Below, piece after piece: positions 52,007-61,474 of a stretch of 64,000 nucleotides of DNA (position 1 is its first letter; every line of letters begins with the position of its first letter). The DNA is taken from the NCBI GenBank assembly GCA_965212545.1, contig CBDBVB010000012.1, forward strand, positions 5,973 to 69,972, in the 5' to 3' direction. The notes under the pieces are model-generated. The model did not search any database. It saw nothing but the letters and a program-made list of their open reading frames with translations, and was not told the origin of the DNA. The position numbers were made by a program, and so were the translations under genes. Source of the stretch: JABDIP01 sp965212545. GTDB taxonomy: Bacteria > Pseudomonadota > Alphaproteobacteria > DSM-16000 > Inquilinaceae.

Positions 52007-52852
52007 CTAGCGCACCAACAGCACGGGGCCAGCGGAACCGATCAGGCGTTCCAGGGCGCCGGGGCTCTTGAGCACCGGGTCGTCGGCGCCGATCACCAAC
52101 AGGCGCTTGCGTGCCCGTGCCGCCGCATCGGACAGGACATCCGTCTTGGCCAGCCGTGTGATCCGGTAGCGGATCCGCGCCGCGGGCCTGCCGGATCCGC
52201 TGACGCTCTCCGCCGCTTGCGTCGCGGCATCCAGCAGTTCGGGGTCGGGCACCAGGATTTCCAGGACGTCATGCCCGGCCACGGCTAGCCGGACGGCAAA
52301 TGCGAGCGCCCGCCGGCCCTGCTCACCGGGACGGAACACAAGCGCCGGCGAACGCGGCGCTTCCGCGCCATGTTCCAGCAGCAGGACCGATGGCCGAGCC
52401 AGCCGGGCGACTGCAGCCGGATCGGCGTCGGCCGATCGCTGGCGAGGCCAACTTCTTCGATGCCGCAGCACCAGAAGATCGGCGGCCTCGGATGCGAGCA
52501 GGACTTCGTTCGCCGCCTCTCCGCGAACGGTCCGGAACGACCAGCGGATATGCCGTCGATCGGCGGCGTCGGCAAGCCGCCGCATGAGGCGCGCGCCGGT
52601 GGCGCGCATGTCGGCCTCGAGTTCGCCGGGTGCCAACGGGCCGGCGGCGCCGGTGCGGATATTGATCTGACGGGCGAGTGGCAGGCCGGCGACCCTCACC
52701 AGATCGATATCCTCGACGAACAGCAACTCCAATTCGGCCTGGAGCCGCGCCACCATCTCAGCCAAATCCGTCAGCGATGCCTCGTCCGAGGTGACGGCGT
52801 CGTAGGCCGCAAGCACCCGCCGGATGCCGGGATGCGCGGTCGTGTCGGTCAC
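52007..52852 (-). CDS. tandem universal stress protein (UspA-like)
   Basis: A 281-residue protein of the Usp type with two diverged halves: residues ~10-150 (RRVLAAYDAVTSDEASL, LELLFVEDID, EAADLLVLRHR) and ~155-281 (SPALVFRPGEQGRRALAFAV, DVLEILVPDPE, ARKRLLVIGADDP, GPVLLVR). The nucleotide-binding G-x2-G-x9-G motif is degenerate, so ATP binding is uncertain. Its start overlaps the LonB-like stop by 4 bp, implying a functional pair. Confidence 0.75.
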   Translation of the reverse strand: MTDTTAHPGIRRVLAAYDAVTSDEASLTDLAEMVARLQAELELLFVEDIDLVRVAGLPLARQINIRTGAAGPLAPGELEADMRATGARLMRRLADAADRRHIRWSFRTVRGEAANEVLLASEAADLLVLRHRRSWPRQRSADADPAAVARLARPSVLLLEHGAEAPRSPALVFRPGEQGRRALAFAVRLAVAGHDVLEILVPDPELLDAATQAAESVSGSGRPAARIRYRITRLAKTDVLSDAAARARKRLLVIGADDPVLKSPGALERLIGSAGPVLLVR

Positions 52853-55266
52853 GACGTCTCGTCCCGGCCTTGGGCGGCAAAGGACTTGGCTGCCCGGGCG
52901 AACCCGGTCAGCCGGTCCTCGACCAGCCGGTTGATGGTTCCGTCGGCGAATTGGCCGTCGGCGTCGCGGTCGCCGGCCGGGTGGCCGGTCAGGACCTCGA
53001 TGCCCTGATCGATCGAAGCGATCGGGTAGACCTGGAAGCGACCGTCTGCGACGGCATCGACGACCTCCTGGCGCAGCATCAGGTGACGAACGTTGGACTC
53101 CGGAATCAGCACGCCCTGGTCGCCGGTCAGCCCGATCTGACGGCAGACGTCGAAATACCCCTCGATCTTCTCGTTGACGCCGCCGATCGCCTGGACCTGG
53201 CCCAGCTGATTGACCGAACCCGTGACCGCCAGCGATTGGCGAATCGGGATTTCCGCCAGTGAGGACAGCAAGGCATACAGCTCCGCGGATGAGGCGCTGT
53301 CGCCGTCGATGCCGCCATAGGACTGCTCGAATACCAGGCTTGCCGCCAGCGACAATGGAGAGTCCGGCGCATAGCGGGCGGCCAGGAATCCCTGCAGGAT
53401 CAGCATGCCCTTCGAATGCAGCGGACCGCCCAACTCGACCTCGCGTTCGATATCCACGACCCGGCCGCGGCCAAGCCGTGTCCGCGCCGTGATCCGGCTG
53501 GGCCGCGCGAAGCTGAATCCGCCTAGCTGCGAGACCGCAAGTCCGTTCACCTGGCCGACCCGCTCGCCGGCGACATCCATCAGGATGGTGCCGTGGCGAA
53601 TCTGCTCATAGGCCCGCTCGCGGACCCAGTCGGCGCGATAGATCCGTGCATCGAGAGCCTGCTGCACGTGCTCGACGCCGATCGCCTTGGCATGCCCCTG
53701 GCCCGCCCAGTAGTCCGCCTCGCGCAGCAGATCCGTCAGGACACGGCGGTGGATCGACAGTTTCTCGCAGTCTTCGGCCAGCCGGGCGGCATGCTCGATC
53801 ACCCGGGCGACCGCGACTGCGTCGAGCGGCCGAAGGTCGTCGCGCCGTGCCATCGTGGCGATCAGCCGGGCGTAGCTCTGCACATTGGTGTCGGTGCGGT
53901 CGATGTCCTCGCCGAAATCCGCCGGCACCTTGAAGAGGTCGCCGAAATCGGGATCGAGGGCGCTCAGCAAGTAGTAGAGTTGGCGATCGCCAATCAGAAC
54001 GACCTTGACCTCCAGCTTGATCGGCTCGGGCTCCAGCGACACCGTGCTGACAAGGCTCAGCATCTGGCCGATCGACTCGATGCGGATTTCGCCGGACCGC
54101 AGGATCCGCTTCAACCCGTCCCAGGCATAGGGCTGCATCAACAGCCTGCGGGCGTCGAGAATCAGGTAACCGCCATTGGCCCGGTGCAGCGCACCTGCCT
54201 TGATCAAAGTGAAATCGGTGATCAGTGCACCGAATCGCGAGATGTGCTCGACCCGGCCGAGCAGGTTGTCGAGTGTTGGGTGGTCCTCGTAGACGACCGG
54301 CGCGCCCGGCAGGCCGCTATTGTCGACCAGCAGGTTCACTTTGTACCTCTGGAACGGAGTCGGCGGGCCGGCCTCGTCCGTTGGCGCCCCCTGCGGCTGG
54401 CTCTCCTGGCCATGGGGCCGGATGAACTCGGCCGCGCCCGCAATGACGTCGCGTTCCACCCGATCCAGATAGGCGATGATCTCGGGAAGGTCGTCGAAGT
54501 CCGTTCTCAATGCCGATATCAGGTGCTGGGCGGCATGGGTTGTCGCTTCGCGGATCAGGTCCCGCACTTTGATCCGGGTCTCCTGTTCCCATTTCGGGAG
54601 CTGTTTGATGATGTCCTGAAGCTTGACCTGCAGGTTTTCGATGGCGTCCTGATAGCTCTTCTGCTCCGCCGGCCCCAGTTTTTCGAAGTCCTCGGGTGCC
54701 ATGGCGTGGCCGCCGCGCGCCGGGGCCAGGGCGACGCCGACCGGGGTGCGAACCAGTACCACGCCCTGCGATTCCGCCTCCTCGGCCAGATGGGTGAATG
54801 CGTCGTCCTGGCGCTGCTTGGCTTGGTCCTCCAGCGCCTCCTTGCGGGTGCGGAAATCCTCACTCTCGAAGGCGGCGGGTATGGCGGCGCCCAGATCCTC
54901 GACCAGCTGGTCCATCGCCCGACGCAGTTCAGCGCCCCGGCCGGCCGGCAGGAGCAGCGCGCGCGGTCTGTGTGGCTCGTCGAAGTTGTACAGGTAACAG
55001 GCATCCGGTGGCACCGGCCGGCTGGCCGCATGCTGGTCGAGCAGGGCGCGCACGACGGTATGCTTGCCCAGCCCGGCCGATCCCAGCGCATAGACGTTGT
55101 AGGTATCCCGCTCGATGCCGATGCCGAAACTCAGCGCGGACAGGGCGCGATCCTGGCCGATGATGGCGTCCAGATCGGCCAGATCGTCGGTGGTCGCGAA
55201 ACCGAGCCGGTCGGGATCGCAGGTCCGACGGAGGTCTTCTGGAGTCAGCGGTTCGACCACGGCCAC
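52849..55266 (-). CDS. LonB-like ATP-dependent protease
   Basis: An 805-residue AAA+ protease of the COG1067 group. N-terminal LTPEDLRRTCDPDRLGF precedes the ATPase: Walker A-type GSAGLGKHT, Walker B-type GGYLILDA, and a long coiled coil (residues ~190-300). The C-terminal Lon protease domain has the catalytic Ser in GGIDGDSASSAELYALL and Lys in GGVNEKIEGYFDVC. GTG 55266 is chosen because family homology begins there (VVEPLTPEDL) and AGGTGCC lies upstream; the longer frame to 55554 overlaps no leader. Coupled to the usp gene. Confidence 0.9.
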   Translation of the reverse strand: MAVVEPLTPEDLRRTCDPDRLGFATTDDLADLDAIIGQDRALSALSFGIGIERDTYNVYALGSAGLGKHTVVRALLDQHAASRPVPPDACYLYNFDEPHRPRALLLPAGRGAELRRAMDQLVEDLGAAIPAAFESEDFRTRKEALEDQAKQRQDDAFTHLAEEAESQGVVLVRTPVGVALAPARGGHAMAPEDFEKLGPAEQKSYQDAIENLQVKLQDIIKQLPKWEQETRIKVRDLIREATTHAAQHLISALRTDFDDLPEIIAYLDRVERDVIAGAAEFIRPHGQESQPQGAPTDEAGPPTPFQRYKVNLLVDNSGLPGAPVVYEDHPTLDNLLGRVEHISRFGALITDFTLIKAGALHRANGGYLILDARRLLMQPYAWDGLKRILRSGEIRIESIGQMLSLVSTVSLEPEPIKLEVKVVLIGDRQLYYLLSALDPDFGDLFKVPADFGEDIDRTDTNVQSYARLIATMARRDDLRPLDAVAVARVIEHAARLAEDCEKLSIHRRVLTDLLREADYWAGQGHAKAIGVEHVQQALDARIYRADWVRERAYEQIRHGTILMDVAGERVGQVNGLAVSQLGGFSFARPSRITARTRLGRGRVVDIEREVELGGPLHSKGMLILQGFLAARYAPDSPLSLAASLVFEQSYGGIDGDSASSAELYALLSSLAEIPIRQSLAVTGSVNQLGQVQAIGGVNEKIEGYFDVCRQIGLTGDQGVLIPESNVRHLMLRQEVVDAVADGRFQVYPIASIDQGIEVLTGHPAGDRDADGQFADGTINRLVEDRLTGFARAAKSFAAQGRDETS

Positions 55267-55370
55267 GGCACCTATCGGCAGTGAAAATCGTCGGGCCAGC
55301 CTGCCCGTCCGTGCACCGATCCGGCTATGACGTGGATCAACGGACCCGGCGGGCCGCCGGCGTTCGGGTG

Positions 55371-56015
55371 TCAGCCGACCTGCTTGTTCACCCCGTCGGC
55401 AAATGCCCTGAGAAACACCGCGCTGGAGGCGGCGCCCGGATCGATATGGCCGACCGAGCGTTCGCCCAGCCGGGCGGCGCGGCCCTTCTTTGCCTGCATC
55501 GCCTCGGTCGCCTTCATGCCCTGCTCGGCGGCCTCTGCACAGGCGGCAAGGCAACCGGCGAGATCGCGGTCGGCGTCGCGCGCCTCGGTCAGGGCGGCGA
55601 TGCCGGGCAGCCAGGCGTCCAGCATGGTCTTGTCGCCGGCCACCGCCTTGCCGCGGTCGCGGATGCCGCCGCCGGCCGCTTCCAGGAAGGCGACCAGCGC
55701 GTCGCGATCAGCCTCGTCCTTGTCCTTCAACGCCATGCCGCCGCGCATGAATGCGGTACCGTAGAGCGGCCCGCACGACGCGCCGACCGCGTTCAGGAAC
55801 GACCGAGCCGAGGCCATGCAGATTTCGGCGAACCCTGTCTCCGCCGGCAACTCGTCCAGCGCGACCAGCACCGCGCCCCAGCCGAGCGACAGGCTGACGC
55901 CGTGGTCGCCGTCGCCGATCGCCCGGTCGAGTTCGGAAAACCTGTCCTTCTCGGATTCGATGGTCTGGCCGACATGCCTCAGCACGTCGATGAACTGCGG
56001 TGGCGTGATGGCCAT
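55371..56015 (-). CDS. DhaL-like subunit of a dihydroxyacetone-type kinase
   Basis: The 214-residue nucleotide-binding subunit of a DAK-type kinase. The metal/ATP motif LDRAIGDGDHGVSLSLGWG, GASCGPLYGTAFMRGG, DKTMLDAWLPGI and KKGRAARLGERSVGHIDPGA are typical. It pairs with DhaK, which carries the substrate, but here the two genes are divergent with a 153-bp gap rather than one operon. No PTS component DhaM is seen, so phosphate probably comes from ATP; the substrate could be dihydroxyacetone or a tetrulose. Confidence 0.9.
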   Translation of the reverse strand: MAITPPQFIDVLRHVGQTIESEKDRFSELDRAIGDGDHGVSLSLGWGAVLVALDELPAETGFAEICMASARSFLNAVGASCGPLYGTAFMRGGMALKDKDEADRDALVAFLEAAGGGIRDRGKAVAGDKTMLDAWLPGIAALTEARDADRDLAGCLAACAEAAEQGMKATEAMQAKKGRAARLGERSVGHIDPGAASSAVFLRAFADGVNKQVG

Positions 56016-56168
56016 GACGTCCTCTCCCCCGCGGGTGGTTCGGCCCTGAAGTGTAGGCGCATTGTGTCGCGCGGCGAAGTGGCCGGGTGCCGATTTCCCG
56101 GCGACCGATATTGCTCTACGCTGGCCTCGAACCGGACGGCAGGGTCAATCGGAGGAGACACGCCCGCG

Positions 56169-57170
56169 ATGAAGAAGCTGATCAATGACCCCGACGCGGC
56201 GGTCGACGAAATGGTGGATGGAATCATCGCTGCCCACTCGGGCCATCTGCGGCGATTGGACAGCCATAAGCGGGCGGTGGTGCGCGCCGACGCGCCGGTC
56301 GCCGACAAGGTTGGTATCCTGATCGGCGGCGGCTCCGGGCACGAGCCGACCTTCATCGGCTATGTCGGCAAGGGGCTGGCCGACGCGGTGGCAATCGGAA
56401 ACATCTTCGCCTCGCCGCCGCCGGACCCGATCTACGAGGCGTCCAAGGCGATCGATGCCGGCGCGGGCGTGGTCTACATGTACGGCAACTATGCCGGTGA
56501 CGTGATGAATTTCGACATGGCGGCCGAGATGTGCCTGATGGACGACATCCGGGTCGAGACGATACTGGTCACCGACGATGTCGCCTCCGCGCCGCCCGAC
56601 CAGCGCGCCGACCGGCGCGGCGTGGCCGGTGACGTGTTCGTCTTCAAGGTGGCGGGCGCAGCGGCCGATCAGGGCCGCGATCTCGATGCCGTGGTCGCGG
56701 TCGCCAACAAGGCCAATGATGCCTGCCTGACCATGGGCGTCGCGCTGGCGCCCTGTTCACTGCCGCAGACCGGCCAGCCGAGTTTCGAACTCGGGCCGGG
56801 CGAGATGGAGATCGGCCTCGGCATCCATGGCGAGCCCGGGGTGCGGCGCGGTCCGCTGCAACCGGCCGACGCCGTCATCGACGACATGCTCGACATGATC
56901 CTGGCCGAGATGCCGCTCGGAGCCAGCCATCGCGTCGCGGTGCTGGTCAACGGCCTCGGCTCGACCACATTGATGGAGCAGTACATCGCCTTCCGCCGGG
57001 TCCGGCAGCGGCTGGATGAGTTGGGCACTAAAATCCACCGCTCGATGGTCGGCAGTTACGTCACGTCGCTGGAAATGGGCGGGCTGTCGCTGACCCTGCT
57101 CGACCTCGACGACGAACTGGCCGCGCTGATCGATCATCCCGCCGACTGCGCCATGTTCGCGCAGTCCTAG
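56169..57170 (+). CDS. DhaK-like subunit of a dihydroxyacetone-type kinase
   Basis: The 333-residue substrate-binding subunit. Motifs: VGILIGGGSGHEPTFIGYVG, FASPPPDPIYEA, VYMYGNYAGDVMNFDMA, TDDVASAPP and the covalent-binding His in LGIHGEPGV. The DhaK of glycerol metabolism has the same His. ATG 56169 (MKKLINDPD) is certain from homology. It is divergent from dhaL with a shared promoter region (56016-56168). The upstream ribosome binding site is GGAGG. Confidence 0.93.
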   Translation: MKKLINDPDAAVDEMVDGIIAAHSGHLRRLDSHKRAVVRADAPVADKVGILIGGGSGHEPTFIGYVGKGLADAVAIGNIFASPPPDPIYEASKAIDAGAGVVYMYGNYAGDVMNFDMAAEMCLMDDIRVETILVTDDVASAPPDQRADRRGVAGDVFVFKVAGAAADQGRDLDAVVAVANKANDACLTMGVALAPCSLPQTGQPSFELGPGEMEIGLGIHGEPGVRRGPLQPADAVIDDMLDMILAEMPLGASHRVAVLVNGLGSTTLMEQYIAFRRVRQRLDELGTKIHRSMVGSYVTSLEMGGLSLTLLDLDDELAALIDHPADCAMFAQS

Positions 57171-57245
57171 TCGGCGCGCCGGCGCACATACGCAGGGCCG
57201 GTCATTGGACACTAGAGCGCATTGACTCGCCCCTTTGCGATATTG

Positions 57246-57259
57246 TCATAATGTTATGA
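57246..57259. promoter_or_regulatory. operator candidate upstream of the GntR gene
   Basis: TCATAATGTTATGA has perfect 6-bp arms around a TG centre, 57 bp before the gntR start in an otherwise GC-rich gap. A dyad of this kind is typical for GntR/HutC regulators and suggests autoregulation of the whole transport operon. Confidence 0.6.
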
Positions 57260-57316
57260 TGAATTCGCGTCGGAACGGTCCATAGAGGCACCCGGCGTCA
57301 TGCGGGGGCAGGGTGC

Positions 57317-58171
57317 ATGGATGAAGGCGGCACGGTGCGGCCGGCGAATGGCGAGGGCCGACGGGGCCTTGTCGATGAGCGCCTGCGCACGCCGCTCTAC
57401 CACCAGGTCTATCTCGTGCTGCGCGACAAGATCCGGAGCGGTGCCTGGGCCGATGGCGCCCGGGTTCCCAGCGAACCCGAACTGGCCGAGCAGTTCGGCG
57501 TCTCGCGGATCACCATACGCCGGGCCCTGGACGAACTGGTCGGCGACGGCGTTATCGTGCGCCGCCGCGGCAGCGGTACCACCGTCCGCTTTGCCATGCC
57601 GAGCCGCCCGGTCTTGGCCGATGTCACCAACCTGCTGGAGCATCTGCATCAGATGGGCCGTCGCACCGATGTGCGCCTGCTGGAATTCGACTATGTCCTG
57701 CCGCCAGCTGATGTGGGGACCGCCCTGGCCTGCGTGACCGGCGGCCTGGCGCAACGCTCGGTCCGGGTGCGGTCGGCGGAAGGCCGGCCGTTCTCACACC
57801 TCACCACCTTCGTACCGGAGGCCATCGGCCGCGGCTTCGATGCCGGCGATCTGGCGTCCATGCCGCTGCTGTCGTTGCTGGAACGGCAGGGCGTCACCAT
57901 CGGCGCCGCCGAACAGACCATGACTGCCACACTGGCCGACCCCTCGGTGGCCCGGGCACTCGAGGTCGATGTCGGTGCGGCGCTGCTGACCATCACCCGG
58001 GTTGTGCGCGACCGCGGTGGCGCCGGGATCGAGCACATCACCGCCCATTACCGGCCGGATCGCTACCAGTTCCGAATGGATCTGGCCCGTGTCCGGGACA
58101 ATGGCGCCGACGCCTGGCGTCCCGCCGGCGAACATGCCAAGACCACTCAAAACAGGGAGAATCAACAATGA
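57317..58171 (+). CDS. GntR/HutC-family transcriptional regulator
   Basis: A 284-residue regulator: winged helix at the N-terminus (PLYHQVYLVLRDKIRSGAWA, VPSEPELAEQFGVSRITIRRALDEL, RRRGSGTTVRF) and a UbiC-like effector domain from about residue 105 (FDYVLPPADVGTALAC, GRPFSHLTTFVPEAIG, IEHITAHYRPDRYQFRMDL). It is the first gene of the branched-chain-type ABC operon: its TGA overlaps the ATG of the binding-protein gene. The effector is probably the transported compound or a derivative. Confidence 0.92.
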   Translation: MDEGGTVRPANGEGRRGLVDERLRTPLYHQVYLVLRDKIRSGAWADGARVPSEPELAEQFGVSRITIRRALDELVGDGVIVRRRGSGTTVRFAMPSRPVLADVTNLLEHLHQMGRRTDVRLLEFDYVLPPADVGTALACVTGGLAQRSVRVRSAEGRPFSHLTTFVPEAIGRGFDAGDLASMPLLSLLERQGVTIGAAEQTMTATLADPSVARALEVDVGAALLTITRVVRDRGGAGIEHITAHYRPDRYQFRMDLARVRDNGADAWRPAGEHAKTTQNRENQQ

Positions 58172-59421
58172 CCAAGAAAACAAGCCTGGCCAACGGGCCG
58201 ATGACCCGGCGCAGCGCAATGGTGGGCGCGGCGGTAGGGACGGCGACGCTGGCGGCCGGGATCTCGGGCTTTCCGACCGTGCTGAAGGCGCAGCCGGCGG
58301 CGGTCAAGATCGGCGTGCTGCATCCGGTCACCGGAGCGATCGCTTATTCCGGCCAGCAATGCCGGGCCGGCGCATTGATGGCGATCGACGAGATCAATAC
58401 GGCGGGAGGTATACAATCGCTCGGAGGCGCCAGGCTGGAGCCGGTGTTGGCCGATGCCCAGTCGAAGCCGGATGTCGGCGCGGCCGAGGTCGAGAAGCTG
58501 AACGAAGAGGGTGTCGCCGCGATCATCGGCGCCTATGCCTCCAGCATCTCCCTGGCCACCAGCCAGGCTGCCGCCCGTTATGGCCTGCCGCAGATCGTCG
58601 ATGTCGGCGTGTCCGACCAGATCGTGTCCCGCGGCCTCAGCAACGTTTTCCGGTTCGGGCCCGGCTTCGGCGTCATCTCCCAGACCGCCCTGGAAAATCT
58701 GGTCAGGATCAACGAGGCGGCCGGCAGCCCCGCGAAGACCGTGATGATCGTCCACGAGGACAGCCTGTTCGGCAGCGGCCTTGCGGGCCTCCTGAACAGC
58801 AAGCTGCCGGAGGTCGGCTTCGAGGTGCTTGAGACCATCAGCCACCCGACGCCGACCCGCGACTTCAACAATGTGGCGCTGAAGCTCAAGGCGCGGCAGC
58901 CGGACCTCATCATCCCGGCCAACTATTACAACGAGTATGTGCTGCTGGCCCGGACCATGCTGCAACAGCGCATCCAGCCCAAGGCGATCTATTCCGTGCT
59001 TGGCGGCGGCGCCTCCAGCTTCCGGTTCCTCGAGGAGTTCCCCGAGGCAGCCCAGCACATTATGGACTGCAACCACTGGTACGATCCGACCAACCCGGCG
59101 GCGCTGGCGCTCAGGTCCAAGACCGAGGCCGACGGGCTGTACTACACATATGAGGTCTTCCTGGCGTACACGGCGGTCAAGTTCCTGGCAGACGCCATGG
59201 AGCGTGCCGGCAGCGCGGATCGCGAGGCGATCACCGAGGCGCTGGCGACCAGCACCTGGGACGGCAGCATCATGCCCTACGGTCCGACCCGGATGGTTGA
59301 CGGCCAGAACCAGGGCGCCCGGCCGGTCAACACCCAGATCCTGGGCGACAACATCGAGGTGATCTTCCCCGAAGACTTCGCCTCGGCCGAACCGGTCTTC
59401 CCGATGCCCGCGCGGGGCTGA
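58168..59421 (+). CDS. branched-chain-type ABC transporter substrate-binding protein
   Basis: A 417-residue periplasmic receptor (Peripla_BP_6, LivK-like) exported by Tat (TRRSAMVGAAVGTATLAAG). The body has VKIGVLHPVTGAIAYSGQQC, ALMAIDEINTAGGI, ADAQSKPDVGAAEVEKL, GAYASSISLATSQAA and VMIVHEDSLFGSGLAGL. The ligand need not be an amino acid; the neighbouring hydantoinase gene hints at a cyclic amide or similar. The start overlaps the gntR stop by 4 bp. A 206-bp gap with repeats follows before livH. Confidence 0.93.
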   Translation: MTKKTSLANGPMTRRSAMVGAAVGTATLAAGISGFPTVLKAQPAAVKIGVLHPVTGAIAYSGQQCRAGALMAIDEINTAGGIQSLGGARLEPVLADAQSKPDVGAAEVEKLNEEGVAAIIGAYASSISLATSQAAARYGLPQIVDVGVSDQIVSRGLSNVFRFGPGFGVISQTALENLVRINEAAGSPAKTVMIVHEDSLFGSGLAGLLNSKLPEVGFEVLETISHPTPTRDFNNVALKLKARQPDLIIPANYYNEYVLLARTMLQQRIQPKAIYSVLGGGASSFRFLEEFPEAAQHIMDCNHWYDPTNPAALALRSKTEADGLYYTYEVFLAYTAVKFLADAMERAGSADREAITEALATSTWDGSIMPYGPTRMVDGQNQGARPVNTQILGDNIEVIFPEDFASAEPVFPMPARG

Positions 59422-59448
59422 CGGAGTGTCCAAATCGGCTTTGTGTGA

Positions 59449-59590
59449 GCCCTCACCCGACCCGGCGTCGCTTTCGCGACGCCGGTCCACCCTCTCCCAG
59501 CGGGAGAGGGAAACAACCCGCGAGCTCGAACGACCCTCTCCCTCTGGGAGTGGGTGGCCTGCCTTAGGCAGGCCGGGCGAGGGCAGCGCC
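59449..59590. repeat. cluster of CTCTCCC-type hairpin repeats
   Basis: In the 206-bp gap before livH, several hairpins succeed each other: GGCGTCGC-tttc-GCGACGCC, CCCTCTCCC/GGGAGAGGG and GGCCTGCCT/AGGCAGGCC, framed by CCCTCACCCG and CGGGCGAGGG. This is the pattern of the common proteobacterial BIME/REP-like sequences. It interrupts a transport operon and may differentially stabilise the binding-protein mRNA. Confidence 0.75.
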
Positions 59591-59627
59591 GGCATTTCGG
59601 TCCAGAAGCGCTGAACGGCCCGGGTCC

Positions 59628-60503
59628 ATGCTCGAAATCTCGATCCTGGTCCCGGCGGTGATCAACGGTCTTCTGACCGGCGGGATCTATGCTCTGATCG
59701 CGCTCGGGCTGACGCTGATATACGGCGTGCTGCACATCATCAATTTCGCCCATGGGGCGCTGCTGATGCTGGCCCTGTTCGGGGTCTATTTCCTTGTCCG
59801 TCTGGCCGGGCTGGACCCCTATGTGGCGATGATCGTGCTGGTGCCGGCGATGTTCGCGCTCGGATACGGCCTGCAGCGCTTCGTGATCTTCAAGGCGAGC
59901 CACGGCAAGGACCACAATGTCCTGCTGGTCACGCTGGGAATCGCCCTGGTGATCGAGAACATGGCGCTGTTCCTGTGGCGCTCGGACACGCGAACCATCG
60001 ATGTGCCATACGCCTTCGATGTGGTCGATCTGGGCGTCGCGCTGGTCTCGCTGCCTCGGCTGGTGGCGTTCCTGGCGGCGCTGGCGGTGGCCGCGGCCTT
60101 GTGGGCGGTCATGTCCCGTACCGATCTCGGACGCGCCATCCGAGCCGTCGCCAAGGAGCGGCAGGGCGCCAAACTGGTCGGGATCGACGTCGAGCATGTC
60201 TTCGCCGTCAGCTTCGGCATCGGCACCGCCTGCCTCGCGGCCGCGGCCTGCCTGCTGTTGCCCAGCTTCTATGTGACGCCGCAAGTCGGCAACGCCTTCG
60301 TGCTGATCGCCTTCACCGTCGTCGTGCTGGGCGGCATGGGCAGCTTCGTGGGAGCCCTGGTCGGCGGTCTGATCATCGGCGTGGTCGAGTCCCTGGGCGG
60401 TCTATTCCTCGGCGAGAGCCTCGGGCAGATCGGCATATTCCTGATTTTCATCGCGGTCCTGCTGTTCCGGCCGACCGGCCTGTTCGGCGAGCGGCCGACA
60501 TGA
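59628..60503 (+). CDS. branched-chain-type ABC transporter permease (LivH)
   Basis: A 291-residue LivH-type permease: ILVPAVINGLLTGGIYALIALGLTLIYGVLHIINFAHGALLML at the N-terminus, the EAA-like AIRAVAKERQGAKLVGIDVE and the end FVGALVGGLIIGVVESLGG. It forms the channel with LivM. The stop overlaps the livM start by 4 bp. ATG 59628 lies just behind the repeat cluster. Confidence 0.93.
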   Translation: MLEISILVPAVINGLLTGGIYALIALGLTLIYGVLHIINFAHGALLMLALFGVYFLVRLAGLDPYVAMIVLVPAMFALGYGLQRFVIFKASHGKDHNVLLVTLGIALVIENMALFLWRSDTRTIDVPYAFDVVDLGVALVSLPRLVAFLAALAVAAALWAVMSRTDLGRAIRAVAKERQGAKLVGIDVEHVFAVSFGIGTACLAAAACLLLPSFYVTPQVGNAFVLIAFTVVVLGGMGSFVGALVGGLIIGVVESLGGLFLGESLGQIGIFLIFIAVLLFRPTGLFGERPT

Positions 60504-61474
60504 TCCGGCGCTACCGCTCGATCGCCGCGGTCATGGCGCTACTGGCCCTGCTGCCGTTGGCCGTGACCTCCAATTTCCTGATGAACGCGCTGACCATGGC
60601 GCTGTTGTTCGCCCTGCTGGGTCAGGCCTGGAATGTGCTGGGCGGCTATGCCGGCCAATTCTCGTTCGGCCATGCGGTGTTCTTCGGCACGGGCGCCTAT
60701 GCCACCGCGATCCTGCAGGTGCGCTATGGCATCAATGCGTGGATCGCGCTGCCGCTGGCCGTCGCCGCCGGAGCGATGGTCGGGACCGCGATCGGCTATC
60801 TCAGCTTCCGCTACGGGCTGCGCGGCTCCTATTTCGCGCTCATCACCCTGGCCTTCGCCGAGGTCTTCCGCATCCTCGCCAACTCGGCCCCCATCACCGG
60901 AGCCGGGGCCGGCATCCTGATCCCGCTCGATGTGCGGCCGGCCAATCTGCAATTCGCCAGCCAGGAGGGTTTCTACTACGCCGCCCTGGCGCTGGTCGCG
61001 GTGTCGCTGGTCGTCGTGCGCATGCTGGAAGACAGCCGCTTCGGCGCCTGGCTGACCGCGATCCGCGAGAACGAGGACAGCGCCCGGGCGCTCGGCGTCG
61101 ACACCTTCCGCTGCAAGCTGGGCGCCATCGCCCTGTCCGGCGCCATGACCGCCTCCGGCGGCGTCTTCTATGCCCAGCGCTTCCTGTTCCTCGATGCCGG
61201 CATCGCCTATGGACCCTGGGTCTCGGTCGAGGCGCTGCTGGTGCCGATCATCGGCGGCATGGGCACCTTGTTCGGACCGCTGCTCGGCGCCTTCGTCCTG
61301 CACGCGGTGGGCGAGGCGGCCAAGATGGCGACCGGCGACGCGCCGGGCCTGAATCTGGTGCTGTATGGCGTCCTGCTGGTCGTCATGGTGCGCTTCCTGC
61401 CCGACGGCCTTGCCGGGCTCGCTTCTCGATTGGCCCTGGGCATGCGGAACCCGGTCCATGCTGCAAGTCGATAG
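60500..61474 (+). CDS. branched-chain-type ABC transporter permease (LivM)
   Basis: A 324-residue LivM-type permease. ATG 60500 overlaps the livH stop and gives the expected N-terminus (MIRRYRSIAAVMALLALL). Motifs: AWNVLGGYAGQFSFGHAVFFGTGAYA, FRYGLRGSYFALITLAFAEV, RENEDSARALGVDTFRCKL and GGMGTLFGPLLGAFVL. It overlaps livG by 17 bp. Confidence 0.93.
   Translation: MIRRYRSIAAVMALLALLPLAVTSNFLMNALTMALLFALLGQAWNVLGGYAGQFSFGHAVFFGTGAYATAILQVRYGINAWIALPLAVAAGAMVGTAIGYLSFRYGLRGSYFALITLAFAEVFRILANSAPITGAGAGILIPLDVRPANLQFASQEGFYYAALALVAVSLVVVRMLEDSRFGAWLTAIRENEDSARALGVDTFRCKLGAIALSGAMTASGGVFYAQRFLFLDAGIAYGPWVSVEALLVPIIGGMGTLFGPLLGAFVLHAVGEAAKMATGDAPGLNLVLYGVLLVVMVRFLPDGLAGLASRLALGMRNPVHAASR

Noticed and set aside
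53593..55284. 563-codon plus-strand open frame
   Set aside because: Antisense shadow of the LonB-like protease gene.
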